DNA of 17,004 nucleotides, taken from contig NZ_ABZS01000006.1 in NCBI RefSeq assembly GCF_000173615.1, positions 1 through 17,004 on the forward strand. The letters are read 5' to 3'. Numbering within the stretch: position 1 is the stretch's first letter; the number at the start of each line of letters is the position of its first letter. Below the pieces are notes generated by a model. It was not told where the DNA came from. It searched no databases and saw only the letters and a program-made list of their open reading frames with translations. Positions 1 to 7,805 of this stretch are shown here, in pieces. The position numbers and the translations under genes were made by a program. The stretch comes from Sulfurihydrogenibium yellowstonense SS-5. Lineage in GTDB: Bacteria; Aquificota; Aquificia; Aquificales; Hydrogenothermaceae.

Positions 1-471
1 ATTGAGAGATATCTATTCTACTGCATGGATACCAAGTTCATTGGCTTGAACAAGCGTTGTCCCGCTTCCGCAAAAAGGATCTAAGACTATATCTCCCGCC
101 TTAAAGTAAACTTCCTTTTTAAAAGAATCTGTATGAGAATCTAAGAAATATTCAACTAATTGCGGAATAAATTTACCTTTGTATGGATGGATTCTATGAA
201 CGTGTTTTGTCCTTTCCGCTTCAGAGTATTCTGCAAAAGATAAACTCCAGTTTATATTTTCTTCTTTCTGCTGATTTATTTTGTAAGTCTTATCATAATA
301 TTCTTTAAGCTCTTTTAAACTTACTAAAACTTCCCCGTTATTTCCATATTTTCTAATTCTTCCATATTGAACCAAATAAGAGATATTTGAAATTTTTATA
401 TCTTTGTTTAAATAATTTGAAGCCCAAGTTGAAGCTTCTTTTAAGCTTACAAATCTATCTTCCATCAACAT
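1..471 (-). CDS. DNA methyltransferase (N4/N6 class) with N-terminal HTH, partial and frameshifted
   Basis: Likely a SAM-dependent DNA amino-methyltransferase; only about the first 150 residues are present because the gene runs off the left edge. Residues 5-60 look like a MerR/excisionase-type helix-turn-helix (SLKEA...YLVQYGRIRKYG...VSLKELKEYY). Residues 90-101 carry HVHRIHPYKGKF, typical of this methylase group, and 131-139 carry the SAM-binding motif DPFCGSGTT. The frame then hits a stop at bases 13-15 (HAVE-stop). Adding one G on the coding strand at about base 18 restores VGIDIS, the expected continuation after motif I, so I read this as a one-base deletion, probably a sequencing error at a contig end. 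The start is taken as ATG 471-469, one base inside the pyrF stop (TGATG), with GAGGA a few bases upstream; the in-frame GTG at 474 is less likely. Probably coupled to pyrF. Target and any partner nuclease are not visible. Confidence 0.75.
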
Positions 472-1154
472 CACATTTCCTCTATAACGCTCAATATTTC
501 TTTAATAATTTTATTCCTGTCTTGCGCTTTTAAAATAGGTCTTCCGACAACTATTATATCTGCACCATCTCTTAGAGCTTCTTCCGGCGTTGCTATTCTT
601 GTTTGGTCATCCGTTTTTTCTTTTGTAAGTCTTATACCCGGAACAACTGCAATAAATGGTTTTTGTATATGTTCTTTTAAAAACTTTACTTCATGACTTG
701 AGCAAACTATTCCATCTGAACCATTGCTAACTGCCATATCTGCCAATCTATAAGCCAAATCTGGGACTGATAAAGAAGAGCCAAGTAATTTTGGATAGTT
801 TTCATCATGACTTGTTAAGATAGTTACAGCTAAGATTTTTAAATCTGTTCCTTCTTTTGCTTTTACAGCTTGCTGAATCATCTCTTGACCGCCAAGAGAA
901 TGTATCGTTAAATAATTAACACCAATTTCTGATACAGCTTTTACACCGTTATAAACAGTGTTTGGTATATCGTGAAGTTTTAAATCTAAAAATATCTCAA
1001 ATCCTTTGTCTTTAATCTGTTTTACAAAATTAATTCCACCTTTAATAAAAAGGTTATAGCCTATCTTAATGATAATTTTATCTTGGATTTCATCAACGAT
1101 TCCTAATGCTTGGTTGATATCGCTTACATCAAGAGCAAGAGCTAACTTTTTCAA
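471..1154 (-). CDS. pyrF: Orotidine 5'-phosphate decarboxylase
   Basis: Cytosolic enzyme converting OMP to UMP, the last step of de novo pyrimidine synthesis. The 227 residues match the usual bacterial length. Visible signatures are LALD near the N-terminus, the catalytic DLKLHD (D57, K59, D62), TIHSLGG at 83-89, PGIR at 172-175 (phosphate/pyrimidine binding) and VVGRPI at 202-207 (phosphate binding), all in the order expected for this TIM barrel. The start is a TTG at 1154-1152, supported by AGGAG at 1167-1163 with an 8-base spacer; no upstream ATG fits better. The stop overlaps the start of the downstream methyltransferase gene by one base (TGATG), so the two are probably co-transcribed and translationally coupled. 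The function is secure; the coupling is inferred. Confidence 0.96.
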   Translation of the reverse strand: MKKLALALDVSDINQALGIVDEIQDKIIIKIGYNLFIKGGINFVKQIKDKGFEIFLDLKLHDIPNTVYNGVKAVSEIGVNYLTIHSLGGQEMIQQAVKAKEGTDLKILAVTILTSHDENYPKLLGSSLSVPDLAYRLADMAVSNGSDGIVCSSHEVKFLKEHIQKPFIAVVPGIRLTKEKTDDQTRIATPEEALRDGADIIVVGRPILKAQDRNKIIKEILSVIEEM

Positions 1155-1162
1155 AATTTAAA

Positions 1163-1167
1163 CTCCT
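1163..1167 (-). promoter_or_regulatory. Shine-Dalgarno deciding the TTG start of pyrF
   Basis: AGGAG read on the minus strand, 8 bases before the TTG codon at 1154. It supports the non-ATG start. Confidence 0.7.
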
Positions 1168-1186
1168 ATTCGTTTATAATTTTATA

Positions 1187-1216
1187 ATTCTACTACAAGA
1201 ATCATGCCAAAATCAA
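1187..1216 (-). promoter_or_regulatory. Candidate sigma70 promoter of pyrF
   Basis: On the minus strand TTGATT (1216-1211) is followed after 18 bases by TAGAAT (1192-1187). This would start transcription near 1180 and leave a leader of about 25 bases before TTG 1154. The match is moderate and the region is AT-rich, so chance cannot be excluded. Confidence 0.45.
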
Positions 1217-1308
1217 ATCTCATTTTCTACCGGCAGATTTTTTAATCTCATCTAAATGAATTTTGTAATAGATAGTCTAAAGCCCACCTTCTCAAATCTT
1301 ACATCTCA

Positions 1309-1337
1309 TTGATTTTAATCTACCTTTCTTTTATACT
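1309..1337 (+). promoter_or_regulatory. Candidate sigma70 promoter of the JAMM-rlmN-ruvA operon
   Basis: TTGATT (1309-1314), a 17-base spacer and TATACT (1332-1337), placed about 35 bases before the ATG at 1372. Spacing is ideal and it is the only good promoter-like pair near this start. It is divergent from the pyrF promoter in the same 217-base gap. Confidence 0.55.
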
Positions 1338-1371
1338 ATAAACACAAAAACAAATTCACGGTAAAAACACT

Positions 1372-1791
1372 ATGCTTAAAATAAAAAAACAGCACATAGA
1401 AGAGATAAAAAGGCAGGCAAAAGAGGGATATCCTCTTGAAATCTGCGGATTTTTGATTGGAAAAATGGATTATTCATCCAATACAAGAGAAGTTTTAGAA
1501 GTTATCCAGGTAGAAAATCAAAACAAAGAAAGGGCAAATGACAGGTTTGATATATCACCAAAAGATTATATGAAAGTTGAGCAGTACGCAGATAGTAAAG
1601 GTTTGCAAATTGTAGGAGTTTATCATTCACACCCAGACCATCCGGATAGACCATCGCAAACAGATTTGCAGTTTGCTTTAGAAGACTTATCTTATATCAT
1701 AGTATCAGTACAAAATGGAGAACCTGTATCCTACAAAAGTTGGTACTTAGAAGATAATAAATTTGTACAAGAGGAAGTAGATGAAAGTTAA
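1372..1791 (+). CDS. JAMM/MPN+ zinc metallopeptidase (M67 family)
   Basis: A 139-residue stand-alone JAMM-domain protein. The catalytic signature is complete: Glu23 in PLEICGFLIG, then H85-S-H87, seven residues, S95, two residues, D98 (HSHPDHPDRPSQTD). This is the zinc-binding HxH-x7-SxxD pattern with its general-base glutamate. Bacterial members of known function cleave the C-terminal end of ubiquitin-like sulfur carriers; the mycobacterial Mec releases cysteine from CysO-Cys. No ThiS/MoaD/CysO-like carrier, ThiF-like activator or cysteine synthase lies in this window, so the substrate is open. First gene of a plus-strand operon; its 3' end overlaps rlmN by 11 bases. The Shine-Dalgarno region before ATG 1372 is weak (GGT only). 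Confidence 0.85.
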   Translation: MLKIKKQHIEEIKRQAKEGYPLEICGFLIGKMDYSSNTREVLEVIQVENQNKERANDRFDISPKDYMKVEQYADSKGLQIVGVYHSHPDHPDRPSQTDLQFALEDLSYIIVSVQNGEPVSYKSWYLEDNKFVQEEVDES

Positions 1792-2845
1792 TTTAAAAAA
1801 TTTTAATTTAAAAGAGCTTGAAAATTTTGTAGTAGAAAAAGGCTGGCAAAAGTTTAGAGCTAAGCAAATAGCAAAATGGCTGTATAAGAAAAAAGCCAGC
1901 TCTTACGATGAAATGACTGATTTATCAAAAGATATAAGAAATTACTTGAAAGAAAATACAGAATTTAATGCTTTAGAATTGGTTATGTACCAGCAATCAA
2001 AAATAGATGGAAGTATAAAATTTTTATGGAAGCTTAAGGATGGAAACACAATAGAAACCGTTTTGATAAACGAAAAAAACCACAAAACTTTGTGTGTTTC
2101 AACGCAAGTTGGTTGTGCCGTAGGTTGTAAATTCTGCTTTACTACAAAAGACGGACTTATCAGAAATTTAGAAACAGCCGAAATCGTTGAGCAGTATATT
2201 AACGTTCAAAGATTCTTAGGAGATGAAGAAGAAAATAGAATATCAAACATAGTTTACATGGGAATGGGTGAGCCTTTGGCAAACTATGAAAATGTAAAAA
2301 AATCTGTTCAAATCTTTACCCATCCTGATATGGTAGGATTATCCCATAGAAAAATAACAATCTCTTCAAGTGGAATACTTCATCAGATAAAAAGGATGTA
2401 CGAAGATAAAGAATTCCCAGAAGTTAAGCTTGCAGTATCATTAAACGCATCAAATCAAGATCAAAGAGCATTTTTAATGCCAATATCACAAACAAACACA
2501 CTTCAAGACCTTATGGATCTATTAAGAAGTATACCACTTAAACCGGGTTGGAGAATAACCCTTGAATATGTTTTAATAAAAGGTGTAAACGACTCAGAGC
2601 AAGACGCTAAAAGACTTGTAAATCTTTTAAAGAAAGACAAACACAGATTTAAAGTAAATCTGATACCATTTAATCCGTATCCTTCAGCAGAATTTGAAAG
2701 ACCAGAGGAAGAAAGAGTTTTAAAGTTTGAAAAAATTCTTTGGGATAACAATATTGCTACATTTATTAGATGGAGCAAAGGAAGAGATATAGACGCTGCA
2801 TGCGGACAACTAAGGAAAAAAGCGGTAGATTTGATAAATGTTTGA
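1781..2845 (+). CDS. rlmN: Dual-specificity 23S rRNA (A2503)/tRNA (A37) C2-methyltransferase
   Basis: Radical-SAM enzyme that methylates C2 of A2503 in 23S rRNA and, in characterised relatives, A37 of some tRNAs. The 354 residues match the family. The 4Fe-4S cluster motif CAVGCKFC gives C112, C116 and C119. The two mechanistic cysteines are both present: C105 (seven residues before the cluster, as in E. coli) and C341 in AACGQL near the C-terminus. GMGEP at 161-165 is the SAM-contact motif. The C341/AACGQL region favours RlmN, and the Cfr resistance paralogue is less likely given this housekeeping context, but motifs alone do not formally exclude Cfr. The ATG at 1781 lies inside the JAMM gene with GAGGA just upstream; the 3' end overlaps ruvA by 8 bases, so translation is probably coupled across all three genes. 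Confidence 0.95.
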   Translation: MKVNLKNFNLKELENFVVEKGWQKFRAKQIAKWLYKKKASSYDEMTDLSKDIRNYLKENTEFNALELVMYQQSKIDGSIKFLWKLKDGNTIETVLINEKNHKTLCVSTQVGCAVGCKFCFTTKDGLIRNLETAEIVEQYINVQRFLGDEEENRISNIVYMGMGEPLANYENVKKSVQIFTHPDMVGLSHRKITISSSGILHQIKRMYEDKEFPEVKLAVSLNASNQDQRAFLMPISQTNTLQDLMDLLRSIPLKPGWRITLEYVLIKGVNDSEQDAKRLVNLLKKDKHRFKVNLIPFNPYPSAEFERPEEERVLKFEKILWDNNIATFIRWSKGRDIDAACGQLRKKAVDLINV

Positions 2846-3377
2846 TTACATAAAAGGAAAAATAACAAAGAAAGGTAAAAATCATATAGTCATAGAAAAA
2901 CTTGGATTTGGTCTTTTAGTAGAAGTTCCGGACAGTGAAAAATTCAAAGAAAATATTGTCTATACTTATTTGCTTGTAAGGCAAGAAGATGTAAAACTCT
3001 TAGGATTTGTTTCAGAAGAAGAAAGAGATTTATTTTTAAAGCTCATTCAAATTCATGGCGTTGGAGTAAAGCATGCACTAAGTATTATTTCTAATTTTTC
3101 TGTAGAAGAGTTTATTGAAATTATAGAAAATGGAGATGTTGATAAGCTTACAGAAATTCAAGGAATAGGCAATAAAACAGCACAAAGAATAATAGTAGAG
3201 TTAAAAGGAAAGATAGAGTTTAGCGAATCAGATGAGCTAAATCAATTAGTTTCTGCATTGGTAAACTTAGGATATGATAAAAAAGAGTCTGTAAAAGTTG
3301 CAAAAAAAGTTTTGAAAGAAACAAAAGACATTAAAGAAGCGTTAAAAAAGGCAATTTCCATATTAAGTAGTTTTTGA
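2838..3377 (+). CDS. ruvA: Holliday junction branch-migration protein RuvA
   Basis: RuvA binds four-way junctions and loads the RuvB motor. The 179 residues are a little short of the roughly 200 of E. coli but contain all three domains: an N-terminal OB fold (1-62, MFDYIKGKI...GFGLLVEVP), tandem helix-hairpin-helix motifs in domain II (HGVGVK at 73-78 and QGIGNK at 108-113, followed by AQRIIVELKGK), and a C-terminal RuvB-binding domain III (about 132-179, ALVNLGYDKKE). The linker before domain III is short. The ATG at 2838 overlaps the rlmN stop by 8 bases; a strong Shine-Dalgarno is not evident, consistent with translational coupling. ruvB and ruvC are not in the window. Confidence 0.95.
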   Translation: MFDYIKGKITKKGKNHIVIEKLGFGLLVEVPDSEKFKENIVYTYLLVRQEDVKLLGFVSEEERDLFLKLIQIHGVGVKHALSIISNFSVEEFIEIIENGDVDKLTEIQGIGNKTAQRIIVELKGKIEFSESDELNQLVSALVNLGYDKKESVKVAKKVLKETKDIKEALKKAISILSSF

Positions 3378-3417
3378 AGTGATTTTTAAGAAATGATAAG
3401 AAATTCAATAAAATTAG

Positions 3418-3492
3418 GAAATTTTTCGTATGATTGTAGAATGATAGCTTTGGATAACTTTGCCATCCTGGAGACTTTGATCTGAAGATCTC
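3418..3492. repeat. Hairpin-repeat locus L1: decayed inverted pair
   Basis: Between the convergent ends of ruvA and the winged-helix gene. The left unit (3418-3445, reverse orientation, ending TTGTAGAATGAT) matches the degenerate unit at 7889-7916 read backwards: both have ATTTTTCG followed by GATTTGTAGAATG or GAT-TGTAGAATG. The right unit (3462-3492, GCCATCCTGGAGAC...GAAGATCTC) is a mutated version of the ATCCT-type unit at 7851-7881. The spacer between units (GCTTTGGATAACTTT) also resembles that of locus L2 (CCGTTAGGTCGTTCTTT). It therefore looks like an older, decayed copy of the same composite, in the same orientation as L2. Confidence 0.6.
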
Positions 3493-3498
3493 TTTTTT
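3471..3498 (+). terminator. Possible Rho-independent terminator after ruvA
   Basis: The right unit of L1 can pair as GATC-TGAA-GATC (3479-3490) or GAGA/TCTC (3471-3474 with 3489-3492) and is followed directly by TCTTTTTT. The stem is short and imperfect, so this is a weak call. Confidence 0.35.
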
Positions 3499-3524
3499 AA
3501 ATTCTATAAAAGACTACCGATTTC

Positions 3525-4115
3525 TTATCCTTTATTGTTTATACCTGCCTGCCAAGATTGTTTATTTTCTTCATAGAATTTTCTTCCTTTCTCTGTTATC
3601 TCCCAAATTCCCCGTGGAGAATCTTTAGCAAGAAGTCCTTCATTGACCATTGTATTTCTTGCCCATTGGGCAGTATTTTCCCATCGTTTCTGTTTCGGAT
3701 TAGATGGAAGAGGTTCATAATCATAACTATTTAAGATATTTTTCATTTTTTCATGCACAAGGTTTAAGACATCTTTCATCTCTGCCTTTCCGCCTAATTC
3801 AATGACAGATTCTAAAATAGGCATTACATAACTCTCCTCAGGAGTTCTCAATCCCCTCTCAAGTCTTCCTTTTGCCTGTCTTTTCTGCCCACTGGTTGGT
3901 ATTCTTTCACTGAAAATTGTTTGCCATTCTCTTTGAAGTGTTTTTACTTTTTCTCTAAAATATTTTAATCGTTCGCCATATTCAATAAGTGTTTTTGCTT
4001 TATCAAAATCCCGAGTTTTAAAAGATTCTTCTCCTTCCTTGCTTATCGTATTAAAAACTTCTTCAATCTCTTCAAGCAGTATTTCAAAAGCAGTGTTTAC
4101 TTCATTTTTATCCAT
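3525..4115 (-). CDS. Winged-helix protein, Mrr-N-like, of the defence cassette
   Basis: A 196-residue protein of unproved function. Residues 1-72 are strongly helical and charged (EILLEEIEEVFN...LKYFREKVKTLQREW), likely a coiled-coil or dimerisation arm. Residues 90-183 read as a winged helix resembling the N-terminal DNA-binding domain of Mrr-type restriction proteins: MPILESVIELGG, a WENTAQWARNTMV recognition-helix region, then RGIWEITEKGRKF as the wing. No nuclease motif is visible. The start is ATG 4115-4113, placed by a perfect AAGGAGG (4127-4121) five bases upstream; reading from TTG 4130 would translate the Shine-Dalgarno itself. The start overlaps the stop of the large methyltransferase gene by 8 bases, so the two are coupled. 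It may be a specificity helper, an anti-self-cleavage factor or a regulator; this cannot be decided from sequence. Confidence 0.8.
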   Translation of the reverse strand: MDKNEVNTAFEILLEEIEEVFNTISKEGEESFKTRDFDKAKTLIEYGERLKYFREKVKTLQREWQTIFSERIPTSGQKRQAKGRLERGLRTPEESYVMPILESVIELGGKAEMKDVLNLVHEKMKNILNSYDYEPLPSNPKQKRWENTAQWARNTMVNEGLLAKDSPRGIWEITEKGRKFYEENKQSWQAGINNKG

Positions 4116-7100
4116 TATATCCTCCTTCAATTATTTTTATTTCTTCTTCTGTTAATCCGTAAAGCTTGTAAACCAGCTGGTCTATCTCATGCTCAAGATT
4201 TTTTACATGTTGTTGTTTTTCTTGGTTTGTGTCATAATCTTCAGATTGGGTAAGGCTTAGGATTTGGTCTACTTTTTGGACTATTTGGTCTGCTATGTGT
4301 TGGTTTTCTTTTGTGATTGGGGGAAGAGGGAGTTGTTCCATAAAATAACCTGATACATAAATACCTTTTCCACCAAGTTTGTGTATTGATTGTCTAATAT
4401 ACCAATCTATTAATTTAGAATTTGCAACACCTACAATAAATTTTAGATTACCACCAATAAGCATAAAACAAGTCTTTAATAGATAAATACCTTGAGGCAC
4501 TATTGCCATTTTAATTTTATCAGAGGTTTCAGCCCACACTATCTTTTCTTTTTCAAATTCTGAGTAGTAATCACAATGTCTTAATTCCCACCAGTAATCG
4601 CCTTGATCGTCTCTATCAAAAAGTCCTTTACCTTTACCTTTTACATTAGAAAAGCTCATAAAATGATTGTATAAAGATGAAAAACTTTCTTTAAAAAACT
4701 CCTCTGGATTTTTTCTTCCTCTATGCTTGTTAGTCCAGCCAGCAGGTATAACTATTATCCACAATCCCGCCCACTTATACCTCCACCTCTTAATATCTCT
4801 ACCTCTCAAAACTGGCTTAATAATCTCTTCTGTTCTCTTTCTCTCTTCTTCATCCTTACAGTTTTCTAAAATTCTATTTCTTGTTTCTGTGTCTATTATG
4901 AAAGCATCATTATAGCCTGTTAATACTCCTCTATAAATCTTTACATTCCAATCTTTTAAAGATTTTCCTACTTTTTCAATCTTGTCTTTTAAACTTAAAA
5001 CACTTTCATCTCCAAGCGTCCAAGCATTATCAGAAAGCTTATTTTGATACATTGTTTGCCATGTTCTAAGTTCCTGCCATGTATCTACCTGAGACCAACT
5101 ATCTAAATACTCAACTCCTTTGCCAGTAGTTAGTTCAATCAACTTTGATTTACCTTTTCTTAAATACTCCTCAATATCTTCAATATCACCTTTAACCTCT
5201 AAAAATCTAAAAACATGATCCTTGCTTGGCTTTTCCTTTCTAAAAATCAAAATGTTAGTATCTACCGTTTGCTCAAAAACTTTATAACCACTAAAATCTA
5301 TAATCTCTAAAATAGCTGTTTTTTCTTTTAAAAACTTCCTTAACTTCTCTCCATACTTAGCTCTCATCCATTTGTTGCTTGTTATGTATGCTAAAATTCC
5401 TTGCTCTTTTAATAACTTATAGCCTTTTTCATAGAAATAAACATAAAGGTCTGCTGTTGATGTAAAGACTTCGTAGTTTTGTTTTTGTAAAATTGGTTTA
5501 ATTGGTTTTATCTTTTCCTGTCTTACATACGGCGGATTACCAATCACAATATCAAAGCCATCAACTACTCCAAACATCCACTCTGGGTCAAACCAATCAG
5601 CAGATGCATTTTGGTCAAAAATATCAAAGTTAGCTATCTTTTCAGCTACTTTATCACTCCAACCATCATTAATCAAAGCATTCTTTAGCTTTTCTCTCAG
5701 CTCTTTATCTTTATTCTGCAATTGAATTTTTTCAATTCTTGACTTAATTCTAAAATATCTATGTCTTAAAAACTTCAGCTCTTGCTCTAACTTTTCTATC
5801 TCCTGACTTCTTAAAGATTTTTGAATGGGCTTTTCTAATCCAATCAAAGCATTTGCAGAGATAAACTTAGTCTCAAGATTTGGCAAGGTTAAAATTCCAA
5901 AGTTTGGCTTTTCTCTATCTACTTTCTGGTCTAATATCAGAGATATAAAAAATCTTAGCTTGCTAATCTGTATAGCTATTGGCTGAATATCTACTCCATA
6001 TATACAGTTTTCTATGAGATATAGCTTTCTTGCATAGTCTGGATAGTTTATGCTTTCGTCAAAATGTTCTTTCACTTCGTTTAACAGCTCTTTTAAAGTG
6101 TTTTCATCTTTTGCTATTTCTAATGCTTCTTTGCTTTCTTTCTTAATTCTATCTACCTGTATCTCATACCAAACTTTATTAGACGGGTCAAGCTTTTGAA
6201 GTAAAAACACAAGCTTATGAAGAATTCCCATCGGAAAGGCACCGGAGCCACAGGCAGGGTCTATTATCTTTACTTGGTCTATTGCTTGAATTAGTTTTTT
6301 TCTTAAATCATCTGAAATTTCTAATTCATTATCAGAATAAGAGAATAGGTCATCAAGAATATTTTCTGCTTCCGGTACTTTTGTTTTTAGATATTCTCTT
6401 AGACTCTCTTCTACCATATAATCTACTATCTCTCTTGGTGTGTAGTAGCTACCTGTTGCCTTTCTTGCTGTTGTATTAGTTTCTGGATTGTAGCTTGCAA
6501 GAAGATTTTCAAATACTTTTCCAAGCAGCTCCGGGTCAAGGGCTATCTCTTGGTCTATTGGAGTTGCTTCATCTGTTGTAAAGTTATAGCTCTTTAAGAT
6601 ATTAATAAGTCCTCTAACTTCTGCATTTTTGCTTAAACCATACTTGGATAAATCAACTGTTTTTCCTTTTTCGTTAAAAAACAACTCATCACTGATTTTA
6701 GCTTGTTTCTTTTCATTTCTTGAAAATCCATCTATATAAACTTTATCTTTATCCAAACAATCAAAAAGTCCACCGTTTATAAATGGAATGTCTTCAAACA
6801 GCTTTTTAGCTTCTTCTTTACTTATCAAAAACTTATCTTCATACCTGTATAAGCTTTTTACTCCAAAGTCTTTTTTGTTTGCAGGAAAGCCTTTATCTTC
6901 AGCCCAGCCTCTTTCTTTAATAGGTCTGTTTAGTGTTGCAAAGAATAGATTTTGTAAAATTGCATTATAGTAGTTATTACCTTTGCCAAAGTCTTTGACT
7001 ATGTTTTTTAGCTCTTTTTCATCAAATAACTTGTCTGGTACTAAACCTTTTTCTTTCAAAAACCATATAAAAATTAATCTTGTTAAAAGTCTGATTAAGC

Positions 7101-7719
7101 CTTGGGCGTTTCTGATTTCTCTGTCTTTTTCCGGGTCATCAGAATATTTATAATCATCAGGAAATTTAACTTTATCAAGTGCGTAGTAATACCAATTTTG
7201 AAGGTCATCATAAAACGCTTCCGTGATAGGTTGAGTGCTGAAAGCTTGTTTTATAGACTCTAAATCTGTAAAATCACATTTTTTAAGCTGATTTATAAAC
7301 GTTTTGTTTGGTAAATTTGGACTTACGTAAAATGTAAATCTTTTGTAATGGCTATACGTTACCTTTGTGCCATGGGTAGTTTTAAACACAAAAGAAAGTC
7401 TAAAGTTTTTGTTGTCATCATAAAATATAAACAGCCCATAAAACTTTTGACCTAAAAGTCTTTTAGCAATATCAAACTGTCTTTTCTTACTTGTCCTTTC
7501 TGTAAGATTATCAATTTTGATAGCAAAGACTACCAAATCTGAATTTTGCTTTAATCTGATATATCCAATTTCTTTTATGTCTGATACGCTGTATTTTTCT
7601 TCAATATCTTGAATGTCAAGAACAGGCTTTATATCAACAGTAAATCCTTTGTCTAATAAGTATCTTTCTAATTTTTCAAGTGAAAAATCTCTTGCAAGGT
7701 CTGAAAGTTTATTTTCCAT
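4108..7719 (-). CDS. Eco57I-like adenine-specific DNA methyltransferase with target-recognition region
   Basis: A 1203-residue SAM-dependent N6-adenine methyltransferase of the type IIG/Eco57I group, probably the modification subunit of the cassette. Order of parts: an N-terminal alpha/beta region (1-180); a helical region with GSYYTPREIVDYM at 423-435; SAM motif I DPACGSGAF at 487-495; YGVDIQPIAIQISKLRFFISL at 574-594, interpreted as the acidic SAM-contact region; catalytic motif IV NPPY at 728-731; AYITSNKWM at 777-785; then a C-terminal TaqI-like recognition region (about 920-1150: YRGVLTGYNDAF, LRGRDIKRW, YVSGYFMEQLPLPP) and a helical tail. Eco57I-type enzymes often have an N-terminal PD-(D/E)xK nuclease; here 61-70 (DLVVFAIKID) has the right shape but reads AIK where ExK is expected, so cleavage is probably supplied by the upstream PLD-ATPase protein. 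It has its own promoter (7758-7766), and its stop overlaps the winged-helix gene. Confidence 0.9.
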   Translation of the reverse strand: MENKLSDLARDFSLEKLERYLLDKGFTVDIKPVLDIQDIEEKYSVSDIKEIGYIRLKQNSDLVVFAIKIDNLTERTSKKRQFDIAKRLLGQKFYGLFIFYDDNKNFRLSFVFKTTHGTKVTYSHYKRFTFYVSPNLPNKTFINQLKKCDFTDLESIKQAFSTQPITEAFYDDLQNWYYYALDKVKFPDDYKYSDDPEKDREIRNAQGLIRLLTRLIFIWFLKEKGLVPDKLFDEKELKNIVKDFGKGNNYYNAILQNLFFATLNRPIKERGWAEDKGFPANKKDFGVKSLYRYEDKFLISKEEAKKLFEDIPFINGGLFDCLDKDKVYIDGFSRNEKKQAKISDELFFNEKGKTVDLSKYGLSKNAEVRGLINILKSYNFTTDEATPIDQEIALDPELLGKVFENLLASYNPETNTTARKATGSYYTPREIVDYMVEESLREYLKTKVPEAENILDDLFSYSDNELEISDDLRKKLIQAIDQVKIIDPACGSGAFPMGILHKLVFLLQKLDPSNKVWYEIQVDRIKKESKEALEIAKDENTLKELLNEVKEHFDESINYPDYARKLYLIENCIYGVDIQPIAIQISKLRFFISLILDQKVDREKPNFGILTLPNLETKFISANALIGLEKPIQKSLRSQEIEKLEQELKFLRHRYFRIKSRIEKIQLQNKDKELREKLKNALINDGWSDKVAEKIANFDIFDQNASADWFDPEWMFGVVDGFDIVIGNPPYVRQEKIKPIKPILQKQNYEVFTSTADLYVYFYEKGYKLLKEQGILAYITSNKWMRAKYGEKLRKFLKEKTAILEIIDFSGYKVFEQTVDTNILIFRKEKPSKDHVFRFLEVKGDIEDIEEYLRKGKSKLIELTTGKGVEYLDSWSQVDTWQELRTWQTMYQNKLSDNAWTLGDESVLSLKDKIEKVGKSLKDWNVKIYRGVLTGYNDAFIIDTETRNRILENCKDEEERKRTEEIIKPVLRGRDIKRWRYKWAGLWIIVIPAGWTNKHRGRKNPEEFFKESFSSLYNHFMSFSNVKGKGKGLFDRDDQGDYWWELRHCDYYSEFEKEKIVWAETSDKIKMAIVPQGIYLLKTCFMLIGGNLKFIVGVANSKLIDWYIRQSIHKLGGKGIYVSGYFMEQLPLPPITKENQHIADQIVQKVDQILSLTQSEDYDTNQEKQQHVKNLEHEIDQLVYKLYGLTEEEIKIIEGGYNG
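4121..4127 (-). promoter_or_regulatory. Shine-Dalgarno deciding the start of the winged-helix gene
   Basis: AAGGAGG on the minus strand, inside the last codons of the methyltransferase gene, five bases before ATG 4115. Confidence 0.85.
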
Positions 7720-7723
7720 CGGC

Positions 7724-7794
7724 TGATTTTCTCAATCTTTTATTTAATGTTTAGGATATTATAGCATTTAAATATACGTTTGGTGAGAAAATCA
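7724..7794. promoter_or_regulatory. Perfect 11-base inverted repeat around the methyltransferase promoter
   Basis: TGATTTTCTCA at 7724-7734 and its exact reverse complement TGAGAAAATCA at 7784-7794, separated by 49 bases. The midpoint (7759) falls in the -10 element. One arm covers the -35 region and the other covers the leader and weak ribosome site just before ATG 7719. This is the geometry of a two-site operator. Not proven; the arms are AT-rich. Confidence 0.45.
7758..7766 (-). promoter_or_regulatory. Extended -10 promoter of the large methyltransferase gene
   Basis: On the minus strand TGCTATAAT: a perfect TATAAT (7763-7758) with the TGn extension. The -35 region is poor, which an extended -10 can offset. 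Transcription would start near 7751, about 32 bases before ATG 7719. Confidence 0.55.
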
Positions 7795-7805
7795 ATAAAA
7801 AACAA

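Noticed and set aside
1193..1210. Sigma54-like site before pyrF (TTGGCATGATTCTTGTA, minus strand)
   Set aside because: The GG and the spacing fit, but the essential GC of the -12 element is GT, and a sigma70-type pair spans the same place. Housekeeping pyrF is not a usual sigma54 target.
1221..1250. Possible further decayed hairpin repeat (CATTTTCTACCGGCAG...AATCTC)
   Set aside because: Only the ends resemble the family, and no symmetric core or partner unit is visible. Too weak to list.
2503..2868. 121-codon minus-strand open frame
   Set aside because: Lies wholly opposite rlmN/ruvA, has no family resemblance and reflects codon bias of the real genes. The same applies to minus-strand frames at 11448-11828, 12447-12755, 13201-13383, 13995-14177, 14436-14660 and 15570-15797, and to plus-strand frames inside the defence genes.
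4116..4130. TTG 4130 as start of the winged-helix gene
   Set aside because: It would translate through a perfect AAGGAGG that is correctly spaced for ATG 4115.
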